The position numbers and the translations under genes were made by a program. 64,000 nucleotides of DNA from Plectrocnemia conspersa (taxonomy: Eukaryota; Arthropoda; Insecta; Trichoptera; Polycentropodidae), in assembly GCA_009617715.1 (NCBI GenBank), contig VTFK01000092.1, positions 1,922,001-1,986,000 on the forward strand, given 5' to 3'. This document shows, piece by piece, positions 34,440 through 47,519 of the stretch; the stretch's first letter is position 1; each line of letters starts with the position of its first letter. The notes under the pieces are model-generated. The model was not told where the DNA came from, did no database searches, and saw only the letters and a list, made by a program, of their open reading frames with translations.

Positions 34440-34570
34440 CGGAATTGTAATGACATAATAATCACTAATTTTGTTCTCCCAGACACGATAGAGATCGATA
34501 AGCACGATGGTTCATATGGGATTCGAACACAGTTCTTTCAGGACTGACTTATACTACTGGTATTTAGATA
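34440..34570 (-). mobile_element. tRNA-derived SINE, family S, copy 2
   Basis: Minus-strand copy. From about 34562 it reads AGTATAAGTCAGTCCTGAAAG, then the B-box-like GTTCGAATCCC (about 34520), ATCGTGTCTGGGAGAACAAA and TTAGTGATTATTATGTC. It lies inverted to copy 1, about 270 bp away. Confidence 0.65.
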
Positions 34571-35469
34571 AAGTAGTATTATAAAATATCTACTATGTAA
34601 CAAAATATATCATCATCGACAATAATAAAAGGCGTTAACTTAAAACGTTACAAGTGAGCAAACTAATAATTCAGAGAAGTATTAAAGGTTTGATAATATG
34701 AGATATTTGTTAGTTTAAAATATATATTGGACCAGTATTTTTTTATTATAACAGCAACTTTTTCTTCATTGAGTTACAATCTTAGACCTATATCAATACG
34801 CTATTACGGTCACTTAAAAACGTATTAACCTTTTATTACAAATTGAAATTCCATTAAAAATCTAATAGTTTCATAGTATATGTTCTTCGCTCTGATTTAT
34901 TTAAAACATGAGTCTCTCATCTAAAATTTAATTAATATTTTCCCCTCGAGCCAAAAGCCGTATTTGCTACTTTTACTGTAATTTTATAATGCATCAAAAA
35001 CACAGATTTCCAAGCCTTCCACTATTAAGGATAGCATTTATGTATATAGGTATGTAAATCCGGCAGGTTCGTACGGGGCAGCTTATCATTATGTTATAAC
35101 TTACAAGATTGCCTGCAAAATCTATAAAGCTCATTATTTTTTTGACTTTTATAATGGGAAGCAAATAAATAAATCAACAATTAAATTAAATTTATTACTA
35201 ATCGATTGTATGCAAAAAAAAGATTATAATAAATTACAAATTTATTTAGTTTTAAAATACGCATATTAATTAGTTCACAAATTAAAAGTAAAAACTAATG
35301 GATATTTAGCGTTAAATTTGATAGTGCAACTCAGATAGAGGGTAGATAAGATCCATAAATATATTGATACGATTTAAATTTATAATATTGGAATAACCAT
35401 TAAACCTCTTAAAAATATTCTTTAATGATGGAATATGACATCATTCTAAAAAAAAACGATTATTAGCTC

Positions 35470-35545
35470 GATTATTAAAGATTCAGTACTCCCAGATCTT
35501 TCTTATCTCGCGGACGAATGTAGTGACATATTGATTGTAAGCTGT
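35470..35545 (+). repeat. Small foldback element, copy 3 (diverged)
   Basis: AGATCTTTCTTATCTCGCGG followed by ACGAATGTAGTGACA matches the right half of the other two copies. The left half is weak. Confidence 0.4.
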
Positions 35546-35839
35546 AATAATAGTCGCTTATTTACAGCCTTAATTAAGTTGATTAGTTTTCGAGTATAAT
35601 TAAATAATTTAATCATATTAGCAATAAATTAATCATAAATTAATAAATTGGAAGGTTTGGAAGGCACTAATCTAGACATTCAAGTTATTACTATCAAGGT
35701 AGAAAAATGAAACATTACTTATTTCTTCTTATTACAATTAAAACTATAGGATAGTCTTATTATATAGAAGATTTACTATTATACATAATTCTCCCTAATC
35801 GTTTGAATGCTTTTAATACGAAAAAAATCTAGGTGTATT

Positions 35840-36340
35840 GTATGTCAATTCCCTTTTACGACTTCCTTTATATTATGCAATACTTTACGCAAAAAGTTCG
35901 CGTCCCGGTCCCGCGACTTTCGCCACGGGCTAAAAAAAACCACAGCCGGCCCCGCCCGCGTTATACGCGGTCCTTTTGCCGCAATATGCATATTTGAAAA
36001 AGGCGCGATCATAGTTTGGGGGTCATAACTGCTTTCATTGTAATGAAAATTTACGGCGGGCCGCAGCGTCAGGATTAAAAGCCAGGTCCGGACTTGTACC
36101 GCAATGTGGCGCAATTAAATGCCCCTCTTTTATCGCGGATCATGAATATTTCATCGGTTTACATTTTTCACGACGTTTCCTCCGGACGATAGAGGAGTGA
36201 CTTTGAAAAAAGTTTGTGTCTGTGTGGTGTGCATTAGGTGATACCAAGGTATATGTGGGGATAAAGGATGTTAATAGCCAATCAGGACCAGAGCGGTCGA
36301 GGGAATTCATTTAAAATTAATATTCGAAGCCGGAGAGGGA
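35840..36340. other. CpG-rich non-coding island
   Basis: High GC and CpG against AT-rich flanks, with TTCGCGTCCCGGTCCCGCGA at about 35898 and GGCGGGCCGCAGCGTC at about 36055. Both strands hold a frame of 70-90 codons, but neither looks like protein. No splice-consistent exon is visible. It may be a regulatory element or promoter, and I see no proof. Confidence 0.3.
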
Positions 36341-36861
36341 CATATATAGCTACAAATTGTTCGTATTAACCTTTTGCAATTGTGTGGAATGCGTGTTCGA
36401 AATAAATAATACATATAAAAGTCTAAACGGATTTATATGTGAGTATTATTCGCAAACAATAAGCAAAATTCGCTATAATAAAACTGTCCAAATAGCATAT
36501 ATTAATCTTAATCTTAGAATTATCATACTGAAGCAAAAGCAGCTTATGCCTATATGCCTACGCGCAAGCTTTATGTGCTCTTCTTTTTGATTTATAGTAT
36601 TGCGGGGCCTTCACTTTATGCTAAAATATCTATTCTGACCTAGTTTATTTTTAAAGAGTCAAAGCTATAATTTGTAATTTTATTTATAATTTTTTTTGAA
36701 TCGTGAAGAGAGAAGCGGCTGCTTTCTCCGTCTTCTAAGACTCGATACTTGACGTAGCTATGCTTGGTGCGAGTTCATATTATATAAACACTCGTGTATA
36801 CCAAGAAAGGAGTTTCTGATGAAATTTTTTATGAAGTTTCTGTGTGTATTTTGAATATAAG

Positions 36862-38924
36862 TATGACATCCAATTACCCGGCCAAATTCATGACCCGGTT
36901 CCTGGATATTTTTCTATTACTAAACCGGATACCCGGTTCAGTTCCAGGTTATTTTTGTCCGCTAATATATACTGAACATAGATATAATTTATATTATATA
37001 AATCAAAGTATAGTATTTAATTAAAAAATAAAAAAAAATGTTTAAATAGAAAATAAAAACCGTTGTATGATTATTAATATTTAATTTATACGAAATATTC
37101 ATGTCCACGCAATATAAAATGATAGACATAAAAAAGCAAAAATCATTATACATTTATATTTTACTACGTACATTGCTTTATATACATTGCTGCACATACA
37201 TACATAAGGCCTAATTTTTTTTAAATTGCAGTCAAATTTGTTAAAAAGTTTGTTGTTATTTTTACTAAAAGTAATATTTTAAAAATAGCATAGCATCTAT
37301 TGTATCAAATTTCATACAACTTGAAACAGAAAAATTATTATTAAATTTAATATATAGTTAATATTAATTGCCTAATCAAATACCTCTTTATGTGTAATTG
37401 TAAACAACGTATATATGCATATATTGTATACACACATATGATTTAATTATTAAAACAATAATAATTATATGTTATGAAATTTAATAATGGCTGTAGACAC
37501 TGAAAAAATTATAAATATGATTTTATGCTTTAAATTAATCCTATTAAATAGTTTTTCTTTAAATAATAGATTGAAAAGTTAAAAGAATAAATATGTATTG
37601 GTGTATAACTTTGAAATTTACTATAATACAAATCAGAAGTAGCTTACAATAATTTTATTTGAATGCTGATAGAATAGTATAGAAATAAAATGTAATTTTT
37701 TATTTTTACAGAATACAGATAAATTTATAATTGCATCTGGGTAACAAATATCGGAAATTCAATAAAATATATATGTAAAATTGATGGCGGGGGGGGGGGC
37801 GATCCTAAACTTCAACTATCAAATTTAAATTAGTACTTCAAAATTAATTACAACGGCGGCTAAAAATATTATACTTGATAAATTTATTAGTTTTAAAATA
37901 TACGGATAAACAATTTGATAACTTATATTACACCGCATATTAAACTAATGTAGATTTAATTTTAGTTATAATATATAAATTTAAAGTTCACATACAAAAT
38001 TCAATTATGTGATAAAATCAAAGTAAAATAGAAAAAAATGGCAAAGAAATATTTCAGAACCACTCTTGTTTTGCTTTTGTCTATGAGCACGGAATAATTT
38101 TAATACATAATTTTCTTATCGTAAAAACACGTGAGAGGTCTCACTCGTCCCAATATATTATTGACAGCAAAACTTTTCAGTCAAAAGAATTAACATAAAC
38201 TTTATGAAGTGCCGAGCATTGTCAACTCTCGCGGATTATAAACTTGAAAGCATCATAAAATTTTGAATGAAAATTTTATCATCTTCTATTTATGAATTAC
38301 CTAATTGTACTATTTCATAATTCCAAAAGTGAAGAATAAATATATTTTGTTATTTACAAATCGATAACAAATATCAATTACTTTATCAAATAATTTATTC
38401 TATGTAATTGATATTAAAATTCCATTGGAGTATTAAGAAAATATGTTCACATCCCTTGTAATTGATATAAAGCTATCCATCAATCGATGAATAACAAGCG
38501 ATCAAGACACTAACGATCATAAATCATTGACGGTAAACAATAACAATAAATTTAAATGCAGTTTTTTGTGTACGACCGTCTTCCGAGTATGCCGTGTGTA
38601 ATTTAAGCAAATACTCCCATGTTAAACGCCAGATTTTTGAGGATGCTGAAACGAAATGTATCATAAAACTAAAATTGTGAAAAAACACTATCGGATTTTT
38701 AAATAGGGATTTTCTGTCCCTTTTCGTTACACCACTCTCACTACCCACTTAATCTCTAAATGGATTTTACAATATAAAAGAATAGGCGGAGAATTTTGTA
38801 TCTTGAAAATTGTGAGATATATATTTCATATGAATTGAAATAACCGGATACCCGTCGAAAATAACAGGGTATTAGGTTATTCTTAAAACGCGTAGGTACC
38901 CGGGTACCCGGGTCGGAAGCACTA
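36862..38924 (-). mobile_element. Probable hAT element relic, about 2.1 kb
   Basis: The right end read inward is TAGTGCTTCCGACCCGGGTA. The left end, TATGACATCCAATTACCCGG, is a poor but recognisable partner rich in ACCCGG steps. Flanking octamers AATATAAG (36854-36861) and CATATAAG (38925-38932) match at 7 of 8, fitting a hAT target duplication. A minus-strand frame near the right end (38524-38748) contains KIWRLTWEYLLKL, which recalls the start of BED-finger hAT transposases. The remaining interior is AT-rich without a transposase frame, and includes a run of nine Gs at about 37791. The borders are tentative. Confidence 0.45.
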
Positions 38925-38989
38925 CATATAAGTAAATAATGTGCGCTATGTATGCGATTGATCAAGATAAAATTATATATTAAATAAAC

Positions 38990-39290
38990 ATATTTTAACG
39001 CAACACGGCTTTAAAAAGCTGTTACGCTGCCTCTCTAATAAGAGTCTTGCTCCGTGAATGCAGCGTGAAAATGCAATCTCAGAGTTTCCAATGAGGATGG
39101 CCGGTCAAGGACAAGAGCTTGGTGAATGGCAGCGCACTGTGTTGCCTGTAATGTCAGCCCAAAAAGCGTAATGCTAAGCAAATGTATCTCTGCTCTAGCC
39201 GACGAGCCAAGATCAACTATCCGACGTGGCGCAAAAATATGTCTATCCCTGAAAGCGCCTGACGAAAAAAGTGGTTAGAACAAAAATACT
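38990..39290. other. GC-moderate stretch, no recognised gene
   Basis: Higher base composition than the flanks, without a long open frame or splice structure. Nature unknown. Confidence 0.25.
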
Positions 39291-40950
39291 TATTATAGAA
39301 ACGTGGGATATGTCAACGATTTATATGTTTTATAAATGTATTTTTTATAAATTTTGGTTTCATATATATCTCAAAAATCCTTTTGAAAGTGGTTCCAAGA
39401 AACGCGTCTTGTTTGACGATCGGTCGCCACAATACATATCAAGCATGTAGATTAACTGTTATAATAAAAATGTTGCGAAAATCCGCTTATATTAGCATAC
39501 ATAACAAACATGTCGCTTTATTAATTTAAAAGACTTCCATATACATTATAAAAGTTTTTTTTGCCAAACGATATCTTTTGAATATACGATTTTGTAATGG
39601 AAGTAGATCTTTAATATATATTTTAATAACAACATTCTACATATTATGAAAAAATATATTCGAACAGCTCTTAAATATATTTATGAGATAAGATTAGAAA
39701 CACACTTTTTCCTCGAAAATATATTGTATAAGATAATTTATTTTTTACATACTATGTTATAAAATAAAATAATTTATTTTTTTATGGTAGATCTATTTAA
39801 TATGCTATCGTTTTTTTTTTATAAAACACAACAATATTCTATTTGGGTAATTTAAAAATAAAATTCTGAAAATATGATTCAAGTATTTAGTGTGAAAAGT
39901 TTCAGTTTTGCATAGGTAACATAATGATACTTTTTATTTATTCACCCATTTCCATCAGGCAAAGTTATCTTTAATCTATAAGTATTGTCAAATTTATAAT
40001 ATGTGGATTACAAAAGCACTCGAATTATATTTTGATCGTTAGTGACAAAACACGTTTTATTGACTCGGAAGATATTGGGATTTTCATTAACAATCTACAC
40101 TCTATTGATATATATAATAGACAAATAATGTAATAGAAAACATTTCAATGATAAAATACTATGGTAAGAATGTATTTTTACTTATACTAAATCATTTTAC
40201 ATGCGGTTAGTGTGGTATATTCTGCTTAACGTGATATAACACTAAAATGGTCGTATCTGCGAGGTATTAAAACCGTTACGTCACCGTAATTCATTTCGCA
40301 AATTTAATACTTTACCCACAGACCATTAATTTGATACTTTAACGATACACCCTCCTATTTATGAAAATTAACATAAAACGGTCCATTAAAACGGAGATCA
40401 AAATCGCTGAAAAGTTTAATTGAAATTTAATACAATACAGAAGCAGGCTTATGGAAGAAAAGTTTTAAGTCCAAATTTACACAAATGTTTTGTTACGTAA
40501 GTCGGGGCGTTTAACCTTTTCGTCGGCACATTTTATACACAATACAGTCGTTAATAATTTCATGTTGATTATTAGAACTTTTTTCATTACAATTTAGTAT
40601 CGTTGAATAGTTAAAAGCTCAATTTTAAGAGATTTTTTATAAAAATAAGTAGAATACTGCAACCAGATATCTCTCAACCTTGAGTGTCAAAGTAAAACTT
40701 CTTAATACATATATTGTATAATTTAGTTAACACGACCAACTTTAACAACTGACCTTTTTTCTTACGATCGAGCTGTTTACTCGAACATAACAGCAACCGT
40801 CCATAATGGGCGTATTTTTCCAAAGGCAATAAGAAAATAACATATTTTTAGGCATTGCGCATTATATATAATACGCGTGTGATCTGAGCGTATATATGAA
40901 AAAAAAAACATATCTGGAAACCTTGTAATAAATTAATACACGAGAAATTT
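39290..40950. other. AT-rich DNA, no gene seen
   Basis: No coding or repeat structure recognised. Confidence 0.5.
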
Positions 40951-41230
40951 TCCAGCCATCCGATTTTCAGCGAGCTTTTCAGCGTTTCGAGGTCGATTGC
41001 CAAAAGAGATTACGCTTCAAGCAAAAAATGGCATATCCGCAGAAGAAAACCTGTTTTTTAGATTCTCCCCCGCATCAACGATTTATCGGGCATCGATCGT
41101 TGAACGAAGGTTCGCTTCCCTTGTGTTTGAAGCGGTGGTCACGGAATTTCCGCGAAAGGCAATAACATCGTTGCGCCATCGGTTTTCCTAGAGAAAGTTT
41201 GATTTCGATTGGTCACGTGACGGTCAGTAG
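40950..41230. other. CpG-moderate stretch, possible regulatory DNA
   Basis: A 64-codon plus-strand frame (40997-41191) lies in GC-richer sequence but has no recognised motif. CACGTGAC (E-box) lies at about 41213. Confidence 0.25.
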
Positions 41231-41399
41231 GTTAATTGGTGTCTACAAGTATAAAATTGAACGAAAATAAAGCGTTTTAATATTAGCTCATATTATTTTT
41301 TATTTTTCCCACAGTTATGATACTTCTAATGAATAAAAAACGTTCAGCAAAGATCGCAAGAATTAGGTTTAAAATGTGAAAAAATAAATTGTTTTACAT

Positions 41400-42400
41400 T
41401 TTATATTATTTAAATATACTATTTTCTCTAAATTTTTTGAGACGGAGTTACGATTTTTTTATTTATTTTTACCATTTTAAATATAATATATTATATATAT
41501 TTTTTTAATAAATTCTTTTTTACATTTCTCCTTTTTTCTCTAATATTTTACTGAAGCTATGATTGTTTGATAGCCGCCATTTTGAAATAAGGTAGCGGAT
41601 TATGCTTAACAAACCTATCCGATATATTCACAAGATTTACTTTTAAATAAGTTTTATGTCGATATGTTTAAAACCGTCCTTAAAACTTGTTATATTGGCA
41701 AAAATTGTAATATAAAATATATTTTTAATTCTTATATAAATTTAATTTATATTTTTTAATTCTTTACTAATATCACTATGAATTTTTTTGCCAAAGTTAC
41801 GAATTTTTCGATGTTTTGAATAGCCACTATTTTAAAATAGTGGCAGATTGGCTAACGAACTTTAAAATATAATTATAAAAAACATTTACTTAAAATTAAA
41901 TTTTTATACTATGGAAATACCTTATATACCTTATTTTAAATATACCTTATTTATAAAATAATTTAAATTTAAAATTTAAAATTTTAAATAAAATTTATTT
42001 AAAATTTAAAATTTTAAATAAATTTTAAATTTTAAATATACCTTATTTTAAATAAACCTTATTTTAAAAGAGTTTTAGAATTAGCAGATAATTGTAGTTT
42101 AACGTTGAAGACACGATAACTTCCATAGTTTTCATTATATCCTCACTTTTTTTTTAAAAAAATAGACCTTGTAAAAATCTCCCCAGTTCATTAGTCAGAC
42201 CGATCTGCTATCTTGTTTCAAAATATCTTAAAAAATAAAGTAATCTTAACTTCGATAATTAAATACATTGAAGAGAAGAAAACTTGTTCTAAAATTAGAT
42301 CTTGTTAATATCACAGATAAGTTCGTTAACTAGCCTGATCCGATATCTTATTTCAAAATGACTATATACAAGAAAAAAAAATTAAAAAAATGAGTAAAAG
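41400..42400. repeat. Repeat family R, cluster 1, two plus and two inverted copies
   Basis: A block reading ATAGCCGCCATTTTGAAATA, then GCGGATTATGCTTAACAAAC, then GATATATTCACAAG occurs at 41568 and, shorter, at 41815 on the plus strand. It recurs at about 42165-42240 and 42290-42375 on the minus strand. The first copy is followed by AGTTTTATGTCGATATG. The centre (41930-42060) is low-complexity AAATTTTAAAT. Together they form a large, imperfect inverted repeat. The same family recurs at 55.9-56.6 kb. Confidence 0.65.
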
Positions 42401-42590
42401 TCGAAATTTTTTTTTTCATTGTCATGAATAGAAACAGAGCTTTCTTAACGTTAATTCAGTTTTAAATATGTAAATATTCTAGTTGTCCACAATATCATTC
42501 AATAATTGCATTCTCAATAAACACACAGATTATACCAAACACAAAGCTTTACTTTGTACTTTTTGATGGATTTAGACTGGATTATACCAG

Positions 42591-42759
42591 GCGCGTACGG
42601 TGAGATACATTCCCTTTCGCCTACTCGCGTATTAAGTGACGATAGTGAGTGAGAAATACGGGCGTGCTTTAAATGCGTTCCGCATGCCAATTTCTTCTCA
42701 CTTACTCTCGCCACTTAACACGCGAGCGAGCGAAATGGAATGTATCTCACCGTACGCGC
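42591..42759. repeat. CpG-rich 169-bp palindrome
   Basis: Begins GCGCGTACGGTGAGATACAT and ends with its complement ATGTATCTCACCGTACGCGC. The arms pair over about 70 bp with few mismatches (TTCGCCTACTCGCGTATTAA against TTAACACGCGAGCGAGCGAA). About 30 bp remain unpaired in the middle. It is either a MITE or the source of a hairpin RNA. No clear target duplication is seen. Confidence 0.75.
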
Positions 42760-42769
42760 TTGAATTCTA

Positions 42770-43850
42770 CATTCAACTAATATCTACATATATAATATAT
42801 GTAGTACATATTAATTGACAATGTTTTTTTATTGTTTTTTTTCTTTATAATCTTTATTATGATTTCCATGGGGCTTTAATAAGAAAAATGGCTTTTTGGT
42901 GCTTCAATATGAAAAAATGAAAAGTGCTTTTGTCATTACACAAATATATTTAGTTTAATTTGTATTTTAAAAATATCATTTTAATGAACCAAATTTCAAA
43001 TTACTGCTAACAACATATCATAAATAGTGATTAATTGAAATGTGTGTAACATATAGTTTATGTTATTACATTAGACGGCGCATTCAAAATTAACCATTTA
43101 CAATTACACTGATAGAATTGAAAATTAATCATAGTGCTTATTTAATACCCAAGGTTTTCAATTAAATTAATTAGCACAATAATAGTGTTCCGTGCCATCT
43201 AAAATATATTTTTTTGACTCACGTGACTTGTTAATTTATATTAAAGTATAATAGCACTGTATAAAATTACACTATAAATTATTATGTATATTTCTTTTAA
43301 TATCTGCATTAATATGATTGGATAATTTGAACTTAAAGATAATAATAATACATAACAAAAAATTCTCTATTCATAAATGAGGCGTTTTGAATGAGTCATT
43401 GAAATGAATCCATAAATGTCTAAAAATAAAACCCCACAGTTATAAAAATCGAATCAACACTCAACAAGGGGATTGAATGTCAAGACACTAATTTATGTAC
43501 ACCCTGTTTTGTGTAAACTCTTTTTCGTGACGCAGCGACGAAACCGCATTAACATATTTTCATTAACCCGAAAATATATAGTGTATTTAATATATATTTT
43601 TAACCCTAATTGGTCCACCTTCAACAAGTAGGCATTTGCTACGATCACGCTACTGTTTGACTTATACTTAGGTAAATATTTAAACTTCAATCATCCAACT
43701 GTTGACAAACGTTTTAAATAATACGTATCGTTCGATGGTTATATATTAGTTAAAGTTTACTCTATTTTAATCAATAAAATATTAGCGATATAATTTGAGG
43801 GAAACTCTTGAAAATCTCTAATATCGCCATATACTACGTACACATATAAA
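42770..43850. other. AT-rich DNA, no gene seen
   Basis: No structure recognised. Confidence 0.5.
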
Positions 43851-43859
43851 ATTCAGTGT

Positions 43860-44340
43860 ATACGTACGGAGGTATTTATATCGTGCGTGCTTGGAATTCT
43901 CGCCTGTATCCAGACATAATACGCCATTTCGGGGTTTTCCCATGGCGATCGTAGGGTCGACGAGACCCTCAGGCCAGAAAGGGACAAACAACGATTGATT
44001 GTAGAAAAACCGTAGACGGTGCGGCGGAAAGAAGCTTCGGAAAAGCGTTCTCCGCCTTTCGGAATTATGCTAATATAATTTTGTCGCACCCATTCTGGAG
44101 ATAGGGAGAACCTATGTATGTATATTGGTTGCGCTCTGTTTGGACTGTTCCATATTTACATAATAAATGCCGTTCCTGCTCTATTCCGCGAGCCGGATGT
44201 GCGGGAAAAGGGTTTTTCACGTTTTCCCACGGTTGGTATCAAAAGCGGCTTATTCGTTTTCCGAGAGTTTTCCGTATGCGGCATTCGAGTTGTGATTACA
44301 TGCGTAAAAGCAGGCTTATTGAGTAAGTATTCTGAGCAAC
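43860..44340. other. CpG-rich non-coding stretch
   Basis: Raised GC on both strands, with overlapping chance frames of 70-80 codons in three frames. No splice-consistent exon or known motif was found. It is possibly a conserved regulatory element. Confidence 0.3.
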
Positions 44341-44399
44341 GACACATATTACTTGTATAGACGATTTCAATTGAATATCTATAGAACCTCAACAATTAG

Positions 44400-46860
44400 T
44401 ATCTGACATGAACAATCAAAAGTTTTAAATCTGATGTAATGATAATTTCTATATGAAAACCAAAACGATTTTAAAATGTGTGGTTTTGAAATTAAAGGTT
44501 TCTAACCATAGATAAAAAAAAAACATTTTAAATACGTTATGCCCTTTTGTTTTACCACAGAATAAAACCAAAACAAAACTTTTAAAATCTCAAAAATGGC
44601 TTAAGAAAGTAAAAGATGGTGAACTACAAAGCTTTAAATATTCTGCTGGAATCAGATCCTCATAAAACTAGCAAGGAATGATTAGTAAAACATTGCTAAT
44701 TATTAAACTATACAAAGAATTTGCGTTCTACGCAAATTCTCATCAACAGCTTTTATCGAATAAACGAATAAAGATCTAATTATTTATGTGAAGAAGATTG
44801 TTACTGATAATGAAAAGGCATTGATATAATACATTTAAAAAAAATTACAAGTATATTTTGTATTATAAAGTATTTATTTATTATTTTATATTGATATTGT
44901 TCCTTTCAAAATAGTCCCTATCATATTTAATACTCTTAAAACAACGTTTATTTAAAATCCCTAAAACAGTTGTGGAATTCACTATTTGTGATACTCTTTA
45001 GCTCACATTAGGATTTTACCTATATATTATTTTTGCTCTCAATATCTTAAGCATTAAATATCTTCTCTATCTACAAGAATAACGGAACAGAAAATATCGA
45101 AGCGGGACATGTCTGATAAATACCTTTGCTGTGGTATAAAATCGATATCAAGGTGCAAAACCCCAAAGTTTTTTGTCTATCTGATCATTTACTTTAGATT
45201 GTTTCAAACAAACTACGTAAAACTATAAATTATTACTCCTTCACCATTTGAGCGCTATCGCCGTACATGTACGGTGGTCGATCATTCACTGTTTTGAGAT
45301 ACCCTAAATAGTTATATATTTACATATATAACTAAAGAAATACTAAATAAAAAAATTATGTTTATATAATATTTTCTTAAATTTGTTTTTAAAAAAATAT
45401 GTGAACATTACAAAAAAATATTTTATAATAATTTTATAAAAAAAATTATAATAAGAGCCTTCGTAAAAATATAAAATATCCAGAAAACCCGTATAATATA
45501 TAAAAAAAAATAAGTTAAGAGTTACAGTAAATTATTAAAATATACTATTGTAAATAAACCAAAGCAATAAAATATTGAGAATCACTAATTTTTTCTTATA
45601 ATTTACTATAAACGCAATATAAAATAATAAATAAAACAACAGAAATAAACATTCCCATGTGCATATTAGCAAATTATTAAATGTGTATAAACTAACTCAC
45701 TACTCAAAATGTTAAAAGTCTGTACGACCTTTTGTTTTTTTAATAGTTATAATCAGAGTACCTTGAAATTCATGAGGACTTAACGTGTTTTTTCTTCGCG
45801 TCTATTGAGATTATTGCACCTTGGTATCAATATTATAATCATACACCCATGATGTGTCACTTTTTATGACGCAATTATTTCATAAGACGACTTTTGCTAA
45901 AATTTCAAGTTTTGTAACAAATTTATTTTATTTCAAAAATTACATAATAAGAGATATTAACTTCTCCAGTAATCTCATTTTTAGTGATCCAGCGATTTTT
46001 AATTACATTACAACATCTTCACGACCATATTTTAGAATTATCATTCATAAATCCTTCATTTAAACATAGAACATTGTCTAAAATAAAAAAAAACTTTACT
46101 TAATTTTGAACGTAAAATATACTGCATATTTCAAATAAATAAATCTCTAAGCGTGACAAAATGCGTCTTAAATATTTGACTGTCAAATACAAGTTACGCG
46201 TCAAATTTAGCTTATACGTTACAGACGTGATGTCAACAACGTAATAATAATAAAAAATCAGATTATATGTTACATTATACCTAGTATTAGAGTGATTTTC
46301 TCCAAATCATCCTGACCAACAATGACACTTAAAAGGTTCTTATTTGTTTTACATGTTACGAATTAGTTTTACGTATTTCAAATGTTTATAATATCCTCTT
46401 TGATTAACTGGCGCTTTCAGATTATCACATTTTCAGAGCATCAGCACATTTGTTTTGATATAGAATTTGCTCAACTTTTCCACTCAATGAGAAGTCAGAA
46501 ATTTTGTCTTTTTGTGGCATGCGAGAAGACCGTCTTATCAGACTTGAAGGACCAGCGAAACGCTTTACTTGCTGTTTGAGTCCCGGCCTCCATGTATCAA
46601 GGAAGTCAGTGGTATATGAGAAAGCAAGAAACTCTCAAAATGCTGGTCCAAACATCTCTTAAATAAAAATAAAATAATAAGTTTTGCTGAACATGTCACA
46701 AATAAATCAAAACACAATTTTAAGATTAATTGAATATATCTCAACGAAAATCACGTGTCATCGTTTTCATATTATTGATTATGAAATGCAAACCTGAAAA
46801 TCTGAGATCTCATGACTGCTTCCGGGAGTAGAAAAATTATGTACTAAATACAGAAGTACT
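44400..46860. other. AT-rich DNA, no supported gene
   Basis: Weak frames at 45854-46063 and 46382-46579 were examined. They show no domain or splice support. Confidence 0.4.
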
Positions 46861-46869
46861 GGCACAAAA

Positions 46870-46985
46870 GACACGACGTATAAGTTGCTGACTACTAACC
46901 GGAAAGACCTGAGTTCGAATCCCATGATGATTTTCAATTTCCATCGTGTCTGGAAGAACAGAATTAGGGATTATTATTAATTTTA
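46870..46985 (+). mobile_element. tRNA-derived SINE, family S, copy 3
   Basis: The best plus-strand copy: GACGTATAAGTTGCTGACTA, GAAAGACCTGAGTTCGAATC (an intact B-box-like GAGTTCGAATCCC), CATCGTGTCTGGAAGAACAG, then AATTAGGGATTATTATT. The order matches the copies at 34.1 and 34.5 kb. Confidence 0.7.
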
Positions 46986-47129
46986 TCTTACATATAATTG
47001 TTCCTCACGTTCAATTTTCTACTTTGTATGAACAATGTATATAATAATTCACATAAACAAAGGAAATATATTTAATTATAATAATAAAAATAAAATTCTC
47101 TTGTTTTTAACGGAGGCTCTGACTGTCGA

Positions 47130-47510
47130 CCAATGAAAAATAAGCATTTAAATATAAAACAAAATGGCCGACAGCAACGTAGCAACAGTTTTTATTTGTC
47201 AATTAATTTTCATTTGCGTTGTTCGATTTGACTGAATATAAATATTCGGACTGTAAATTAACTAAGTACGTTTTAACTATGAAAATTAAATATATACTTA
47301 GTGCGTGTAAGGATTAGTAATAAAAAAATCTTTCTAATGAAATGTTCAAATTTGAAGTTTCGTCGGACGGTTACGAGACCGAAAAATTAGTTTTTTGATT
47401 TGTAATATATCAAAACTATCATTGCTTCTGATTTCATTCACATGTTCGTCAAATTTGACTGAATATAATTACTCGAGTTGCAAATACACCAGGTATGTTT
47501 AGGTGATATA
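47130..47510 (+). repeat. Direct repeat pair with a short ATG frame
   Basis: The block at 47212-47275 (GTTCGATTTGACTGAATATA...ACTAAGTACG) recurs at 47446-47505 (TTTGACTGAATATAATTACT...CCAGGTATG). Just upstream of the first copy is ACAAAATGGCCGACAGCAAC, a good start context, but the frame ends after 23 codons. No gene is called. Confidence 0.4.
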
Positions 47511-47519
47511 TTATCCATA

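Noticed and set aside
42120..42430. Possible exon near inverted family R copies
   Set aside because: The sequence is explained by the repeat family and has no open frame.
44114..44395. Three overlapping 70-80-codon frames on both strands
   Set aside because: Mutual shadows in a GC-richer stretch, with no domain, splice site or codon evidence.
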